Source of the DNA: Bigelowiella natans CCMP2755
Taxonomy: Eukaryota > Cercozoa > Chlorarachniophyceae
NCBI GenBank assembly: GCA_000320545.1
Contig: ADNK01002058.1
Span: forward strand, 83,501-147,500
Direction: 5' to 3'
DNA: 64,000 bases
The position numbers and the translations under genes were made by a program. This document shows positions 47,590-58,030 of this stretch, one piece after another; within the stretch, counting starts at the first letter, position 1; each line of letters starts with the position of its first letter. The notes under the pieces were generated by a model. The model ran no database searches, was not told where the DNA came from, and was given only the letters and a program-made list of their open reading frames with translations.

Positions 47590-48051
47590 CCCCCATCATC
47601 ATCAACATCATCATCATCATTATTATAGGTTCCGCAATCCTGCTGAGAAAGGTAGCAAGCTTCGTTACCGTGGGTCTGCTGCGCGATTGTTCACAAACAC
47701 AAACCTTACGGAGTTGCCAATGCCGGACAACAAAGAAGGGGGGGGGGGCAGAGGAGGAGGAGGAGGAGGAGGAGGAGGAGGAGCTCGATACAAACACTGT
47801 AAATTATGCAGAAGGTATGTTATGTACGGCGAGTGTGAATGTGAAGTCCTTTGAAATGAGTGGAAGAATACATCAGGTTCGTGCTTAGTAGCAACAGGCA
47901 CTGTATGGAATGTGGGTTCTGCTCCAGCAAAGATGGTCGCACGTATCACCACTGCTACGAATGCGGTAGCTCGCCACCAATTCCAACGCACAACAAATAC
48001 ACAAACACACACACACACACGCGCGCGCGCGCGTGCGTATATTTATTCTGA
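44694..48051 (+). CDS. ZCCHC4-like rRNA N6-adenosine methyltransferase
   Basis: Eleven exons fit in phase: 44694-45008, 45078-45175, 45561-45619, 45796-45902, 46093-46145, 46245-46374, 46595-46814, 46894-46944, 47186-47408, 47629-47814, 47898-48051 (1,596 nt, 531 aa). ZCCHC4 methylates 28S rRNA in animals. Landmarks: GRF zinc finger (SCAHGPMLLFNK; LFYGCSVNRSDL), YCHTCE, then the methyltransferase: DSRTNAQFLYD, VCLGTPSLHEAI (SAM-binding strand), LLLDIDHRLPQFYPD, catalytic DAIVCDPPYGTRTD, LLDPLAKTITALMR, VAVFVALPYFLEEK and DFEIGYTNHR. A C-terminal zinc-ribbon follows: HCMECGFCSSKDGRTYHHC. The catalytic tetrapeptide is DPPY; I recall DPPF in animal ZCCHC4. Two microsatellites run through coding exons, giving a ten-Lys run (about 46604-46636) and a poly-Gly run (about 47738-47783). 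Confidence 0.92.
46601..46640 (+). repeat. (AAG)n coding repeat, poly-Lys
   Basis: AAG array inside exon 46595-46814 of the ZCCHC4-like gene, between the acidic linker and the DPPY strand. Confidence 0.9.
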
Positions 48052-48124
48052 CACTTGTCTACATGTCCTGACTCATAATTGTCACATGATGAGTTATAAC
48101 TGTATAGTCTCTCTCTAAATATAT

Positions 48125-48228
48125 GAGACGGATGTAATGAAATATTTAAATTTTTTCAATGGTCATCCTAATGTAAATATGAGACGGATGTAATGAAGAA
48201 TTAAATTTTTTCAATGGTCATCCTAATG

Positions 48229-48236
<8 letters not shown>
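48125..48236 (+). repeat. dispersed repeat, two tandem copies (56-bp period)
   Basis: Units at 48125-48180 and 48181-48236 both start GAGACGGATGTAATGAA and contain TTTTTTCAATGGTCATCCTA followed by ATGTAAATAT. These are the best-conserved copies and define the consensus. Confidence 0.9.
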
Positions 48237-48271
<35 letters not shown>

Positions 48272-48592
48272 GTATGTGCGAATGAATGCGTACACATATG
48301 CACATAAAATCTTTATTCATAGGGATCTGTGTGAAACCGGATCGATCTCACTGCAAAAGGTGCGGAAAGTGCACGACTTTTGCGCATGTGTGCATAAGAA
48401 ACAACAGTAGGATAAAATGAGGAATGAAGAAGCTTACGTATTTGTGTACAAAATCAAGCACAGTGATATCAAGTCGCTACTGTCTTTTACATCGCTACCT
48501 AACTAGCCTATGTTTAACTGAAGCTAACACTTGCATTGCATAGATGAGTGCTGGTTCAAAATATGCGATATACTTGTTATACGAGCTATGTA

Positions 48593-48644
48593 AGCGATGT
48601 AATGAAACAATTACATTCTTTGAATCGTCATCCTAATGATGTAG
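48593..48644 (+). repeat. ~50-bp dispersed repeat, third copy in this spacer
   Basis: Reads GCGATGTAATGAAACAATTA, then CTTTGAATCGTCATCCTAAT. Same order and spacing as the tandem copies. Confidence 0.7.
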
Positions 48645-48955
48645 CTGCTGCAAAGCTCTCGATAAAGCTGCGGCTTCAGCGCTGATGCAAACACGTATAT
48701 GGTAGTAAGCAGCACAATATTCATGCGGGCGACGGACATCACAGTATCGATAAACTAAATGCATGTTAACATCGCATAGCTGAAGAGGCCAACAGGCAGC
48801 AGTCGCCAGCACACATGGCTACGTAGGTCGCTCCCCTAGGAAGCATATGTAGCATTGTACGGCATAAGGTACGTCCATCATGATCACATAAAAGCACTGA
48901 TCGATTCCCGTCACATTCAATTTGCAATTCTTCGGTTTTTTGATCGCGAGATCAT

Positions 48956-49671
48956 CTAGCTTCTCATCTCACCTTTTAGAAATGGTGAATAACCCTCGGT
49001 AGTAGGCTGGGCTAGGCCATAGAAGCTTGCCATGGTACTAAAGTCGAGCAATTCCCCACGAAGAGACTGTGCTGATGAGGAAGTGACCCGTGTAAGAACG
49101 TAGTCACCACGAGAGGGATGTGCTCGGGACGAAGAGGAAGATGCCTGATTGTCACGTAGAGCTTTGCTAGGAAATATAATTTTTTTGTTGTTGCAGCTCC
49201 TTCCCACCAACTCGGCTTGATTCTTCTTGCTCGGTCCTTCGACGAGGACAAGATGTAGCTTTCCAATCTCGCTTAGATTTTTCTTTTCCGACTCGTCGTA
49301 AAAGGTGCTGATGACCTCGGACAGTCTGCGTGACTTCACCTTCTCTGGAACGTCATCCTCGTAGTTACGATGAGCGTGTGTGCGCTCCCTTGTGGAGTAT
49401 TTAAACATGAACGCCTGGTCATAAACTACCTCGCGCATGAGTGACAATGTGTCCTCATGCTGCTGCTCTGTTTCGCCGCAGAATCCCACGATTATATCCG
49501 TGGATCTGCGAAGAAAGAAGAGTCGATTAGCAACACTAATGATAGCATCAAAGAGGAGATATGTATGGGAGCAGGCAGCCTACTATATGTGGATGATAAT
49601 TGGGTTCGCATCATCCTTAGTGTGCACAATCTCTACGTTTTAGACAAAGAGAGATAGCTAGGTAGATAGAT

Positions 49672-49713
<42 letters not shown>

Positions 49714-51565
49714 TACTTGGAGGATAATTTCCCCTCTCCGTTACTATCTATCCAGCACTCACTCACAGTGTCAGGTCAGGTATGGCGTTCCTCATTTTCT
49801 CCACTAAGCGAAGGTAAGCTTCCCGAGTATAGCCGCGCCTCATTCTATCGAGGACTTCGGAGCTGCCACTCTGCGCGGGCAAGTGCACGTAGCTGCACAC
49901 ATTATGGCGCTCTCCGATGAGATGGACGAGGTCATCAGGAAAGTCTTTAGGGTGGGGGCTGGTGAAACGCACCCTGAGCTCAGGGTCAACCATTGACACA
50001 GCATCGACAAGAGCAGTAAAGTCCACGCCCTCGCTTGAGATCTAATAATAGTTCAATCAATTCATTCAATTGTGAATGTGCTTAGCAATAGCAGTGATGG
50101 AGGTTTTCGTTATTTGTGAAGCATCATCATCATCATCATCACCACCACCATCACCATCCATATCTATATCTATGGTGTACCATTGGCTTTGCTATGTTCA
50201 TGAAATCCTCCGTCTTAGCATCACGTGTCTTGGCGTACATGCGCTCTCCCTTAAGATAGTTGTAGCTATTGACGTTTTGTCCCAAAAGGGTGACCTCTTT
50301 ACACCCTGAATCTCTCAATCGCCTGACCTCATCCACGATTGTCTGTGCCTCCCTGCTTCTCTCTCTGCCCCTCGTGAACGGTACGATGCAGTAAGAGCAC
50401 ATATTGTTACAACCCCGCATAATGGACACGAAGGCCTTCAGAGAGTCTACACCAGCATTGCGGACAGGAGAGATATCAGCGTAAGTCTCATCAACAGAGA
50501 GAACGACATTAACGGCCTTGTTGCTGTTCGTGTGGTCTTCTTCTTCTTCCTCGTTGGCAGAGCTACGCAGCACCTGAGTAAGCAGGTTTGGGAGGTCTCT
50601 GTATGCGTCCGGTCCAACGACAAGATCGACCCCTTTCTCAGCCTCGAGCAGCTTAGTCTTAAGGCGCTCAGCCATGCAACCCAAAATGCCTATCGTCGTT
50701 CCAGTAGGTGTTTTGGATCTGTCCCCAGGAAGGCCATTCTCTGCACGGGAATCTAATATCTTCCCCGTTCTTTTAGTTGCATGAAATTGTTCACGCTTCT
50801 TACGAATGCTGTTGTAGAAGTTGAGGCGTTCCCACACCTTCCTCTCTGCATTATCTCTGACACTGCATGTGTTGACGAGAAGGACGTCTGCCTCCTTCAT
50901 ATCGGAGGTTTGGCTCATACCCGCTTTCATTAGAATCTGTGACGACGAGATTAATCAAAATACAAATAAGCGTATGTTTACACATACACGCACACACACG
51001 CACGCACACACACCACCATAGTTACTCGTAAGCTCCTAGTATGTTTCTCGATTTAGCTAGCTAGTTCGGCCCATATTTGTCGATCAGCGACTGGTTTTTC
51101 TCGTCAAAGATACAAATTTGTATCTCAAGGAGTTTACTCATTTTGTCAAACATCATCTCAAAATATTATCCGGGCGAGATTGTACAGCAGTATTATTGAC
51201 GAATAGACGGATTGCACCGAATACTTCGTTTTCTTTGCCTAAATTGATCTCACCGAGTTCACGATTTCTGAATCCGATACATTCATTTGGCATCCCATTG
51301 TCTCAACGTAGAAACTCAAAGGTCTTCGCGTGTCGGCATGGCCAAAGCTAAAATCGTACGAGGGTGCTGGATCCGTCTGACTCTCATCGATTCCTGACAC
51401 CCCCCCCTCGGGTCGCATAAAATCGGCTAGTTTCTTGCCGTCATTTGGAACAGAGCTCATATTATAATGCTGGAGTTGGCACGGCCTGGTCCATCGCCGC
51501 GTCCTCTTTAGCCCTCTGCAGCTGTTGCGCCACAGAGACGACACCACCCCTACTTTCGCGGCCAT
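48956..51565 (-). CDS. CDK5RAP1: CDK5RAP1-type tRNA methylthiotransferase (MiaB family)
   Basis: Radical-SAM enzyme that adds a methylthio group to i6A37 in tRNA. Four in-phase exons: 51254-51565, 50181-50936, 49767-50041, 48956-49505 (1,893 nt, 630 aa). Domain order is the MiaB one. The N-terminal domain carries its three cluster cysteines in [23 protein letters not shown] and [10 protein letters not shown]. The radical-SAM core has the CxxxCxxC triad in [20 protein letters not shown], then [19 protein letters not shown] and [15 protein letters not shown]-like C-terminal part follows ([19 protein letters not shown]). The first 30 residues are rich in Arg and Lys with few acidic residues ([16 protein letters not shown]), suggesting a mitochondrial presequence, in keeping with the mitochondrial role of animal CDK5RAP1. 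A poly-Ser stretch near residue 580 lies in the TRAM region. Confidence 0.94.
49677..49706. repeat. (GA)n microsatellite
   Basis: About 15 GA units in the last intron of the CDK5RAP1 gene; as (CT)n on the coding strand. Confidence 0.9.
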
Positions 51566-51998
51566 TGGAATTGCTACGCAAGTAGTAATTCACCTGTTCT
51601 GTTCCCAGTTTATGATCAAAATACTAGGATGTTTTGCTTTACTTTGGATGCAAATTCTCAGAAAAGTAATGATGATAAAAATAGGAGAACAGAGAGGAGA
51701 CTTGTACTTCTTCCTCTTTCTACCTAATTCTTCCTATTTTTTTGACACAAATAGTAAAATCAGCCTGGCAAATTTCTTCCGTGAAATCCCCAATAAAGCA
51801 CAACAGAAGGCGAGAGAAGATAATTGTATGAAAATCTCCTTGAATTTTTATCTACGACATAGAAATGCGATGTAAATTGTGATAAGTTTCGCACATCAAA
51901 GGATTGCTCCTCCTCCCCAAACGTCGATCAGATCATTAACGGTACGGTCGTAGGAGTAGCCAAACCAAACCAACCCTCTCCCCTCCTCTTCTTCGACG
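51566..51998. promoter_or_regulatory. divergent promoter region, CDK5RAP1 (-) / PCID2-like (+)
   Basis: 433 bp between two start codons pointing away from each other. No specific element assigned. Confidence 0.5.
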
Positions 51999-53149
51999 AT
52001 GTCGATGGATGGTTTCTTGAGAAAGGCGAAGGACTGTATTCAAAAATGTAACGGAAAGCAGGTATTATTTTCCTTGTCATAAGTGTTAGACCAGATGGCG
52101 CGAGTTGGACATGTATATGGACGAATCTTAAGCATATGAATTGTTAAATTGATACGATGCTTCATCATAATATTCATCAATCCCAATTCATTTGAGGTTA
52201 TATCGTCTCATGGCGTATTGTGTGTTGTTTCAGGCAGCAGCATTCCTGAAATTAGGCGATAAAGTGCCTTCGCATGTTACCAATGTCGTGCTAAAGGCGG
52301 CTTTGAACACACACCGCGTTCAAATGCACGTGAATAACGTAAACTTATTTTTATATCTCACATCGTCGCACGTAACAGGACAGTGTTGTGCATTTGTTAT
52401 GATTGCTTAGCTTTTGAGTGGCAAATGGGCAGAGATCGTCTCATCGCACATAATATCGAAAGCTTACTATAACAACGGAAAGCCTGGGGAAGCTTTTAAA
52501 TGGGTAGATATATTCTGTCCACGTACAAACAAAAGAACCCGCAGTAGTACCAACGTCATCAACATAAAGACGACGATGAAGCTAGAGCCGGAAAGATAAT
52601 AAGAATATAACCTTCATTAAATTTACTACATGATCCTCCCCAATGAGAAAATATTAACGGATGCTGCCGTCTTTTTTTTTTAAAACACGTTTTTTTTAGG
52701 CAAAGAAAGCAGGCGAAGCTTGCGAGGAGATAATGGCTAAGGTAAATAGCGACACTTATTTACCCGATAATATGTTTCACCTTCTTTGTAACAAGATGTA
52801 CACTACTACTACTACTACTACTACTACTCAAACAGTCTGCCAGCAGTTACGATGAAGAAGGAATACCTCCGTAAGAACAATGATGATGAGATTATCATGA
52901 TATACATCTAACGATCATAATTTAATCGTGCACGACATCGACTGTTACACGGCATAATTCCAAATAACTTTAACGGTGACAAATATATGACATCTTTAGT
53001 GCCTCATCGTCATTGAGTATACTCTTCCTCTGTCTTTCTTCTTTAAATCACCCTTAGAAACTGGTATCTTCCGATTGTGGACTGCGTGGTACTCTGCCCT
53101 TACTCTTCTACGATTTCCGCATTTATATTTGTAAATGTGTATGCTTCTG

Positions 53150-53193
<44 letters not shown>

Positions 53194-53371
53194 GGATGGT
53201 AACAAAATGCCGTGTTATGTTGCTGGACAACCTTCAGTTAAACAACTTGCGGAAGATTGCATACGATAGCGATAAAGAGGTGACTGGCTATAGGCTTTTG
53301 AGTAGTAGTAGAAGTAGTATCAGAAGTTAAAACCTCATACAGGACCACGAAATATGATATATGTATATATA

Positions 53372-53422
<51 letters not shown>

Positions 53423-53427
53423 TATAA

Positions 53428-53468
<41 letters not shown>

Positions 53469-53904
53469 CAAAATACCTCGTTCATCATGCATGCATGCGT
53501 GTCATCATCATCATCTTCATCATCATCGTTGCCATCACAGACGGCTGGAGGCAAAAATCAACGAGAAGCTTACGACTTAATCCGGTGAGTCAGAGCTTGA
53601 AAGCAATCAGATAAGAATACGACAGAAAGGGGCCGGGGGAAGACGAAGGGTGGAACAACGCACACAAACACAAACACACACACACACACACACAAGTGTG
53701 ATTTAGCCTAATCGTAGAAAGAGAATGATGGTGATATGTATCATTGCTTTTTGTAATCCCCTCCTCCCCATTCCCAGAGCTTTCTTAAATCTCTGCAACC
53801 AGAAGGAAAAGGCTGTTGGCGCGGTGATAACTACTAACTTCTGTGCCGTGTATCAATACAACACACGTATTGCTGCTGCCTTCTCTCTCTCTCTCTCTCT
53901 CTCG

Positions 53905-53983
<79 letters not shown>

Positions 53984-54123
53984 GGAGAGAGAGAGAGAGA
54001 GAGAGAGAGAATACTCATCACAATTATGTTTTTGTTGTTGTTGTTATTGTTGTTTGATCCTCACCAGAGATCTAAGAAGATGGGAACTCTATTCATCGTA
54101 GGACCAACAACCACCACTGACAA

Positions 54124-54168
<45 letters not shown>

Positions 54169-54429
54169 TTACCATGTAGCATGCTGTTGTGATAAATGGT
54201 GTGACTACTAGTACTCATACTACTACTACTACTACTTCTATGTAAGGTCAACCATCTGTTCAAACTGGCAATCCGCATAAATCTGCTACGAGGCACTGCG
54301 TTGGTACCTGCTGCATGCCTCGCTTATCGTTATTATTACCATGATATTCACTTAGCTGCTGCTGCTGCTGCCTATACTGGGAAAGGAGCGTGTGTGTGTG
54401 TGTGAAGATAATGGTGGCATAGACTCTTT

Positions 54430-54462
<33 letters not shown>

Positions 54463-54733
54463 TTTATGATTCTTTTGATACTATATTTATTTGCTGTTGT
54501 TTCTGCTGCTTCCTCGCCCTCCTCTACTACTACTACTATTACTATCATCATCATCGTCATCATCATCGTCGTTATTAGTTCATAAGGAGTGTGGATAATC
54601 CCCACTTCCCGTCCTTCGATTTGTTCGCCAAGTCAGTGCCATTGCTAATACTGCTGCTCTGCATATATGTCGTGATATGTAGTATCGCTAGTAGTATTAG
54701 TACTAGTACTACAACTAGTTGAGTAGTATTGAT

Positions 54734-54768
<35 letters not shown>

Positions 54769-55582
54769 AATGCATTTATCTGTTAATAATAATACTCTGT
54801 GTGTGCAGATCGCAGACTGTGACTTACAACTACTATAAAGGCCGCCTAAATGTGAGTGAGTATTTAGAAGAGGAAGATTCAGAAGAACGCGAAAGAATAG
54901 AATATCCATCATAAGTTGACGACCACCGAACATTACTGTATTGTATGGACTGTCAGATGATGGAGGAGAATTACACAGAAGCTGAAACATGCCTCGACTA
55001 CGCTCTCAAGTAATTCGTTGTTCTATTAATACAAGAGATATCTGAAATCATTCTTTACAACCGCCTTCATCAACAACATCATCTTCAATCGTTAAGTCGC
55101 AATCGTCTCCTCAGGCATTGTCACAAGGGTTCGGTGGGTAACAAAACGCGAGTGCTGCAGGTAGTAGTGCTGCTAGTTTTATATACGCTTGATTGCAGTA
55201 ATACATAGTGCTGATGATAATTATGATACCCATTACAATAATATAAATCATCGTCGTGTTATTATAACCATTAGTTCTTAATACCCCTCAAGTTGCTCAA
55301 GAAGTAAGCAAACCATAGTCGTGATGAAGGATAGGATTATCATCCACAACAAAGAATACTACTCATTATCATCATCATTTTGGATGTAGTACTGTACCCA
55401 TCGATGCGGCATGAAAGAATTAAAACGACCGCATGCACACGCCATACATCGTTGTATTTGTATTTAAACAACGTACATGAGGTGTGATGACCATCGTGCA
55501 TCCATCACTTAGTCAAGCCCCGCATAAAGATTTGTTTTCAAAGTACCCTCTCCAGCAGTATGAGGTCGGTAGTATTATGATA

Positions 55583-55619
<37 letters not shown>

Positions 55620-56648
55620 AACCGTGCATTAGAAAATAAAACAACAAAAATCTGCTGATGTCCAATCGATGAGATAGGATAATAATAATACGGCATGAAA
55701 ACACAACAATTTCTCTTTGTGGAAGATTCTCATTGTTTTTGTGTGTTGATGGTGTCAGGATATTGTTCTGGCAATAAAGACCGGAAATCTAAGGCTCTAC
55801 AATGAGCTTCTACGGTTGGCCATGTCGCTGCTCGTTTTTTTCAATTTCTTGTACAACAACAACTACTACTACTACTACTACTATTAGTATTCTCTTGGCT
55901 ATGATATAGCTGTGTCATCTGAATGACATCTATTCGTAACAACATCATGCAGGAAGTATGAGGATTTCTTCGTATCAAAGGTGCTCTCTCCCCCCTGTCT
56001 TTCTTTCTCCTCCCCAATCATGATGCGGAGTTAGTGTGTACTATATAATATATATATATATATATATATATTTATATCTTCTGCAGCATCATTAAGATTG
56101 GTTCTGTATTGATTATTTGACATCAATATATGATCTTCTTTGCCGTGCAGTTTTTGTATTATGGTATATGGTGGTGGTGATCATACTCATTACTATTATT
56201 ATGATCCAACGATCTTTCCATCAATGAATCAACACAACAACTACGAATGATCAGGGAATATATCTACTGATGGTGAGGCTGAAGCGATACGTCTACTGTA
56301 ATCTTGTGAGGAAGGTAAAAAATGCAACGAGAACAATTTTAACGGATAATTCGTTGATTAATGTAGGGATTAAGGGAGGAGGGAGGGTGGGTGGAGAAAG
56401 AACAGAGACAGTGGTTGTTGTTGTTGTTGTTGTTGTTGTTGTTGCGATGATGATGACGATGATAACGGTGATGGCGATGATGATGTCATTGATAGGTATT
56501 CAAGTTGAACGAGAAGTATAAATCAAGTAAACCGCAGCAGATCAGCCTCAAAGTCTTCAGGTACTCTTCCTAGTCTCTTTTCCTTTTCTTCTTCTTCTTC
56601 TTCCCATCCTAGCATTCTCCACGTGTACACAGTCCACACACAAACACA

Positions 56649-56685
<37 letters not shown>

Positions 56686-56994
56686 CATAAAATGATATAT
56701 TAATTGAGTGAGTACCATTCTCCCCTCCCCTAGGGCTGCTTTCAAGTTCCACGGAGTAGAAGTATCAGAAGATGTAATACTAACAAAATAAGAAATGATT
56801 ATCGTTTAATTAAACTATCGAGGATATCTCTGTGTATGCTTCTAATTGTGCTTACTACTACTACTAACTGCTGTTTGACGTTGTATTCTTTTCCCTTGCT
56901 TTGCTTCTGTTCTCATCCACGGCAGAACTTCGATGAGATTGAGTGTATTATAGCAAATTTGATTCACGAGAAGTTTGTAAAGGTACCACTCTGA
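51999..56994 (+). CDS. PCID2/Thp1-like PCI-domain protein (TREX-2 mRNA export)
   Basis: Subunit-type PCI protein that in animals and yeast links transcription to mRNA export with Sac3/GANP. About 23 small exons; the first is 51999-52061 (MSMDGFLRKAKDCIQK). Following segments read in PCID2 order: AAFLKLGDKVPSHVTNVV, WAEIVSSHIISKAYY, NWYLPIVDCV, LNNLRKIAYDSDKE, RSKKMGTLFI, VNHLFKLAIRINLL, FIRSVDNPHFP, SQTVTYNYYKGRLN (54.82 kb), ENYTEAETCLDYALK, HCHKGSVGNKTRVLQ, FLIPLKLLKN, KDLFSKYPLQQYE, DIVLAIKTGNLRLYNELLR, KYEDFFVSK, GIYLLMVRLKRYVYCNL and the winged-helix NFDEIECIIANLIHEKFVK (56935-56982). The usual C-terminal tail after the winged helix was not found; reading through the donor ends three codons later at 56994. 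Introns hold many microsatellites. The close relative CSN12/Thp3 is the main alternative. Confidence 0.88.
53371..53467. repeat. (TA)n and (CA)n microsatellites
   Basis: TA run to about 53416, AT-rich linker, then about 16 CA units at 53435-53467. Intronic in the PCID2-like gene. Confidence 0.95.
53884..54165. repeat. compound (CT)n(TA)n(TG)n(GA)n tract and (CT)n
   Basis: 53884-54010 carries CT, TA, TG and GA runs in series; 54126-54165 is a pure CT run of about 20 units. All intronic. Confidence 0.95.
54430..54462. repeat. (ATC)n microsatellite
   Basis: About 11 units, intronic. Similar ATC/GAT arrays occur at 4155-4240, 47558-47590, 55581-55617, 63193-63232 and 63879-63911. Confidence 0.9.
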
Positions 56995-58030
56995 GAGATA
57001 ATAAGAATCGATAAACGAGTAGGGGAGAGGGTGGGATGGAAGAAAGGGAGAGCGGGGGAGAGAGGAGAAATAGATATAAGTTGAGAAGACATATTGGCAC
57101 CGCCATCACCACCACATATAGTTGATACTTGGTCGCAATAGTGTCCCTACAACCATGATCGGTGTCACTGATGATAGTGATGTGAAATGGCTAGTGTCTG
57201 AACAACATGTGCAATGGATAGGGTTATCTGGCGCACGGCCGAGCATTAGTGTTGTCGACGAAGAGCGATAAATTTCCGAAGAAAAATCTTCCGTCTTGAC
57301 GGATAAATAGTCTTGCAATGGATGACTTCACTTATAATAGACGTCGTCATATTGTGGGACCGTAATAACCTGTAGACTCATATCGCCATGCACATCTTGA
57401 TGTTATCCATAAGCGCCGAGACATACGTACATGCAAGTGGCCATATAATAGTTTAATTCCAGCATTTATTCGGTAGCCTAATAGATGTGGTTCTTGTGTG
57501 TGCGAATTGATTCACTTGCGCTAAGCGCCGCATCGCAGATCGTAATGCATTCTGGAAGTGAACGTGTGGTGCGCGGTGCGCGATGTGAATTAATTTATCT
57601 AGTTACAAGTTAGCTAGCTACAGAGATAAACCAGCTAGCTAGCTAGCCAGATGATGGCATTATATGGACATCTTAGCTGAGCTAATAGCAATGCTTAAAT
57701 GAAGTTCTTAGAATCATCGTGTCGTGCTACGGCAGCTCATGGCAACCAAATGAAAACATGAACAGCATGCATTCTCGCTCGTGCGCCAACTACACGGCTA
57801 GACGGCGTTCATAACACTGCTAGACTGGTGTGCCATGAAACGCGCCTCAGCAGTAAGACATGCCTATACGATGATGTGACATACAGCATTGCACACGTCA
57901 AACTAGCTAAGCTAATGGTCGCATCTTGCTACCGCACGTCATATATGTGCTACAGGTACTATGTGTATGTAATGGTACTAGCGTAATAGTGTATGTCTCA
58001 ATGAGCAATGAACTTATCCACGAAATTCGC
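56995..58030. other. convergent 3' spacer, PCID2-like (+) / CLC (-)
   Basis: No gene recognised. A plus-strand frame of about 46 codons (57128-57272) could be a missed terminal exon but does not resemble the PCID2 tail. 57600-57660 is rich in CTAGCTAG. No copy of the ~50-bp repeat. Confidence 0.5.

Larger units (their letters stand above)
48052..48955. other. convergent 3' spacer, ZCCHC4-like (+) / CDK5RAP1 (-)
   Basis: Non-coding. Holds two tandem copies and one separate copy of the ~50-bp dispersed repeat and a (TA)n run at about 48230-48263. Confidence 0.6.

Noticed and set aside
44694-48051. Poly-Glu reading of the (AAG)n exon in another frame
   Set aside because: Only the poly-Lys frame joins in phase to the upstream donor and to the DPPY strand.
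57106-57318. 70-codon minus-strand frame and matching plus-strand frame as a gene
   Set aside because: No motif, no clear splice context, and no resemblance to the missing PCID2 C-terminal tail.
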